From the NCBI GenBank assembly GCA_028704975.1, contig JAQWEK010000005.1, positions 1 through 35,537 on the forward strand: a DNA stretch of 35,537 nt, given 5' to 3'. Position 1 is the first letter of the stretch. Every line of letters begins with the position of its first letter. A program made the translations under genes and the position numbers. The notes beneath the pieces were generated by a model, which was not told where the DNA came from, did no database searches, and worked only from the letters and a program-made list of their open reading frames with translations. This DNA is from Bacteroidales bacterium (lineage in GTDB: Bacteria; Bacteroidota; Bacteroidia; Bacteroidales; UBA932). This document shows positions 33,208-35,537 of this stretch, piece after piece.

Positions 33208-34416
33208 TTAAAATGACCGATTGTCTAATTCAAGAACGGAGCGGTACATTTTTCCCTTACCCTCCACGTCAACTATTCCTTTGTTCCATGTGTAATGGTC
33301 TTTATAAAGCAAATCCAGTCTTATCTGTACTTGTTTTAATCCAACGCCTGAGCCGCTCTTATCACTTCCATCTTTAGGGTAATATGAGTTCTCTATCAGA
33401 CAGGACAATTTGTGTTTCATATCAGAAACCATCTCTGTAATATTGATGAATATGTAACTCTCTTCAGTAGGAGAAACCCCATGCTTAAAAGAATTCTCTA
33501 CAAGTGAGATTAATAAAAGCGGTGCAATTTTTAATTTGCTATTAGCTTGAATGTCAGTATTAAAAATAACCTTGCAGTTGCTTGCCAGTCTGATTTTCAT
33601 TAGTTCTATGTAGTTCTTTAAAAATTCTATTTCACTCTGAACCGGCACAAATTGCTCCTGATTTTCATATAGGACATGGCGCAACAACTTGCTCAGCTGG
33701 TGTACCGCCTCCTGCGCTTTATCTTGGTCTATTGCAATCAGAGCGTAAATATTATTAAGAGTGTTTAGCATGAAGTGTGGATTTAGCTGATTTTTAAGGT
33801 TGTCCAGCTCCGCCTTTGCCTTTTCCTCTTCCGCCTCCTGCAAAGATTTTTCCGTGCGGTCATACCTTTGTGTAAGTTTAATTGTACACGCAAGTCCAAT
33901 TATAAATAGCAAGGACATCACATCTCTAATCCAGAACATTTTTTCCGGTCTTCTGTGATGCATCCTGCTCTTTGGATCCTGCAAATAATCCATTGGGGGC
34001 TGCGGCCTAAACTCTTGCCTTCCATCCGGAGTCTGCATTTTTTGATTTATAATCATCTCCGTATTAGGATTTTTCTGCCCCGGCCCTTTAATGTATTTTT
34101 TATTCCATTTTGCAATTCCAAGGCTTAAAACGACAACCAGCAGGATGTTTAGCAGAATAAAAGACATTGTCTTTTTTCTGAATAAAACTTTTGGAATTAG
34201 CCACAGCGAGTTTACGTAAAATGCTATTACAAAAGAGACGGGTATGCTTGAATGTTTAAGGTATTCCGTAAGGCTAAATGTTACAGCAGAATTTCTCTCC
34301 ACAAAAAGCAAAGGGAAAGCAAACACTATAAGCCATGCAAGTACCTGGATGAGAACAGATATCCATTTTCTTTTTTTATGTTCCGGAATGATTGTCACTG
34401 TATCAGAATTTATCAT
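33208..34416 (-). CDS. LytS-like sensor histidine kinase (HisKA-7TM/His_kinase family) (likely start MINSDTVTIIPEHKK at 34416)
   Basis: TM-rich N-terminus; 'LKNQLNPHFMLNTLNNIYALIAIDQDKAQEAVHQLSKLLRHVLYENQEQFVPVQSEIEFLKNYIELMKIRL'; 'LLLISLVENSFKHGVSP' and 'GSGVGLKQVQIRL' ATPase motifs. Confidence 0.93.
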   Translation of the reverse strand: MINSDTVTIIPEHKKRKWISVLIQVLAWLIVFAFPLLFVERNSAVTFSLTEYLKHSSIPVSFVIAFYVNSLWLIPKVLFRKKTMSFILLNILLVVVLSLGIAKWNKKYIKGPGQKNPNTEMIINQKMQTPDGRQEFRPQPPMDYLQDPKSRMHHRRPEKMFWIRDVMSLLFIIGLACTIKLTQRYDRTEKSLQEAEEEKAKAELDNLKNQLNPHFMLNTLNNIYALIAIDQDKAQEAVHQLSKLLRHVLYENQEQFVPVQSEIEFLKNYIELMKIRLASNCKVIFNTDIQANSKLKIAPLLLISLVENSFKHGVSPTEESYIFINITEMVSDMKHKLSCLIENSYYPKDGSDKSGSGVGLKQVQIRLDLLYKDHYTWNKGIVDVEGKGKMYRSVLELDNRSF

Positions 34417-34436
34417 AGCACAAATATATTTCAAAA

Positions 34437-35537
34437 TTATTCATATCTGATGGCTTCTATTGGGTCTAGGTTTGCGGCTTTCTTTGCGGGATACCAACCA
34501 AAGAAGACCCCCGTGATTGTACATACTGCAAAACTAAGAATAACACTAATAGGCTGAATAGCAATAGGCCAATTTGCAAAGATTTTAACCGCGTATGACG
34601 AGCATACGCCAACCAGCACGCCAATTATGCCGCCTGTTATGCTTATCATGATTGCCTCAATTAAGAATTGAGTTAGAATATCTACGCCTCTTGCTCCAAC
34701 GCTCATCCTAAGCCCTATCTCTTTAGTACGTTCCGTTACGCTTACAAACATAATGTTCATAATTCCAATACCGCCAACTACAAGTGAAATTCCTGCTACG
34801 CAAGCTAATAGAATGGTCATTAAATTAGTTGTTGATGTCATCATGGAGCTCAGCTCCTCCTGGCTTCTTACGGTAAAATCATCATCTTGGTTTGCCTGAA
34901 TTTTGTGGTCATCTCTCAAGATATTTTTCACCTCAGCAATAGCAGGGTCAGTAAGGTCCTCTGATACAGCCGATGCAAATATCATCTGAAGGTATGTGAC
35001 TGAAAGCATTCTCTTCATTACTGTAGTGTAAGGGGAGAGAACAACATCATCCTGATCTTGCCCCATTGAGTTGTATCCTTTTGATTTTAAGATACCTATA
35101 ACAGTCATTGGAATGTTGCCGAACCTTATAACTTTTCCTATCGGATCCTCTCCGTTTGTAAATAGATTGTCTATGACGGTCTTGCCAATTATGCAAACTT
35201 TTGCACTTGTCTTAATATCCGTGTCATCAAACATCTCTCCGTCCTGTACTTCCAACTGTCTGATTGAAAGATAATCTTGTGATACTCCGCTTACTGTTGT
35301 GTGGTAGTTGTTGCCTCCAAAAATTGCTTGGCAGCTGGAAGACACATTAGGGCTAATTGCAGAAAGGTACTCGCTTTCATCCTTTAGATTTTCATAATCT
35401 GCAAGTTTAAGAGTCTGCATAGAAGAGGCCTCTTGTCTTACACCGCCCTTTACGTCTGTCCCCGGCATAATCATAATCATGTTGCTGCCCATCTTTGAGA
35501 TTTGGCTCTGGATGCTCTTTTTGGAACCCTGTCCTAT
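34437..35537 (-). CDS. MacB-like ABC transporter permease (MacB periplasmic core + FtsX-like), 5' end beyond window
   Basis: Frame is open to the window edge ('IGQGSKKSIQSQISKMGSNMIMIMPG'), 'RQLEVQDGEMFDDTDIKTSAKVCIIGKTVIDNLF', FtsX 'VVGGIGIMNIMFVSVTERTKEIGLRMSVGARGVDILTQFLIEAIMISITGGIIGVLVG', C-terminal 'GWYPAKKAANLDPIEAIRYE'. Confidence 0.95.
   Translation of the reverse strand: MGQGSKKSIQSQISKMGSNMIMIMPGTDVKGGVRQEASSMQTLKLADYENLKDESEYLSAISPNVSSSCQAIFGGNNYHTTVSGVSQDYLSIRQLEVQDGEMFDDTDIKTSAKVCIIGKTVIDNLFTNGEDPIGKVIRFGNIPMTVIGILKSKGYNSMGQDQDDVVLSPYTTVMKRMLSVTYLQMIFASAVSEDLTDPAIAEVKNILRDDHKIQANQDDDFTVRSQEELSSMMTSTTNLMTILLACVAGISLVVGGIGIMNIMFVSVTERTKEIGLRMSVGARGVDILTQFLIEAIMISITGGIIGVLVGVCSSYAVKIFANWPIAIQPISVILSFAVCTITGVFFGWYPAKKAANLDPIEAIRYE

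Noticed and set aside
34421-34428. TATATTTG on the minus strand just before the kinase start, as an independent promoter
   Set aside because: No -33 element and it lies within the short permease-kinase junction; too AT-rich to be specific.

Overview
The window reads as a chromosomal segment from a member of the Bacteroidota, probably Bacteroidales. The evidence is a SusC-like TonB receptor, a Mfa1/Mfa2-type fimbrial locus and TAnnTTTG-type -7 promoter elements; the lineage is an inference and was not checked by search. From left to right it contains: a 5'-truncated SusC-family receptor with an N-terminal STN-like region (minus strand), divergent from an ECF sigma factor/FecR pair; yicC (minus); glnS-nfo; recG (minus); pdxA-rnhA-gpsA-pgi-CPA2 antiporter; an AddB/AddA-like helicase-nuclease pair; a cation diffusion facilitator (minus); a five-gene type V fimbrial operon; and a minus-strand group of MacB-like permease (truncated), LytS-like kinase, LytTR regulator and SDR oxidoreductase. 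No rRNA, intact tRNA, CRISPR array, transposase or phage genes were seen. Most of the window is ordinary core genome, and I cannot claim a demonstrated new system. The observations most worth checking are: (i) short in-frame insertions in conserved repair/RNA proteins (YicC, RecG, AddA), the AddA one encoded by an imperfect palindromic GC-rich element; (ii) the fimbrial operon, with an unusual 659-aa lipoprotein containing an OmpA-like segment, a perfect 10-bp hairpin in the start of the tip-gene coding region and helically phased repeats upstream of its promoter; (iii) a canonical promoter and tRNA-like hairpin inside the nominal 5' end of the ECF sigma ORF; (iv) inverted/direct TGTCTTA repeats between the sigma gene and the SusC gene. 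All calls come from reading the sequence and from family knowledge. No searches were run.
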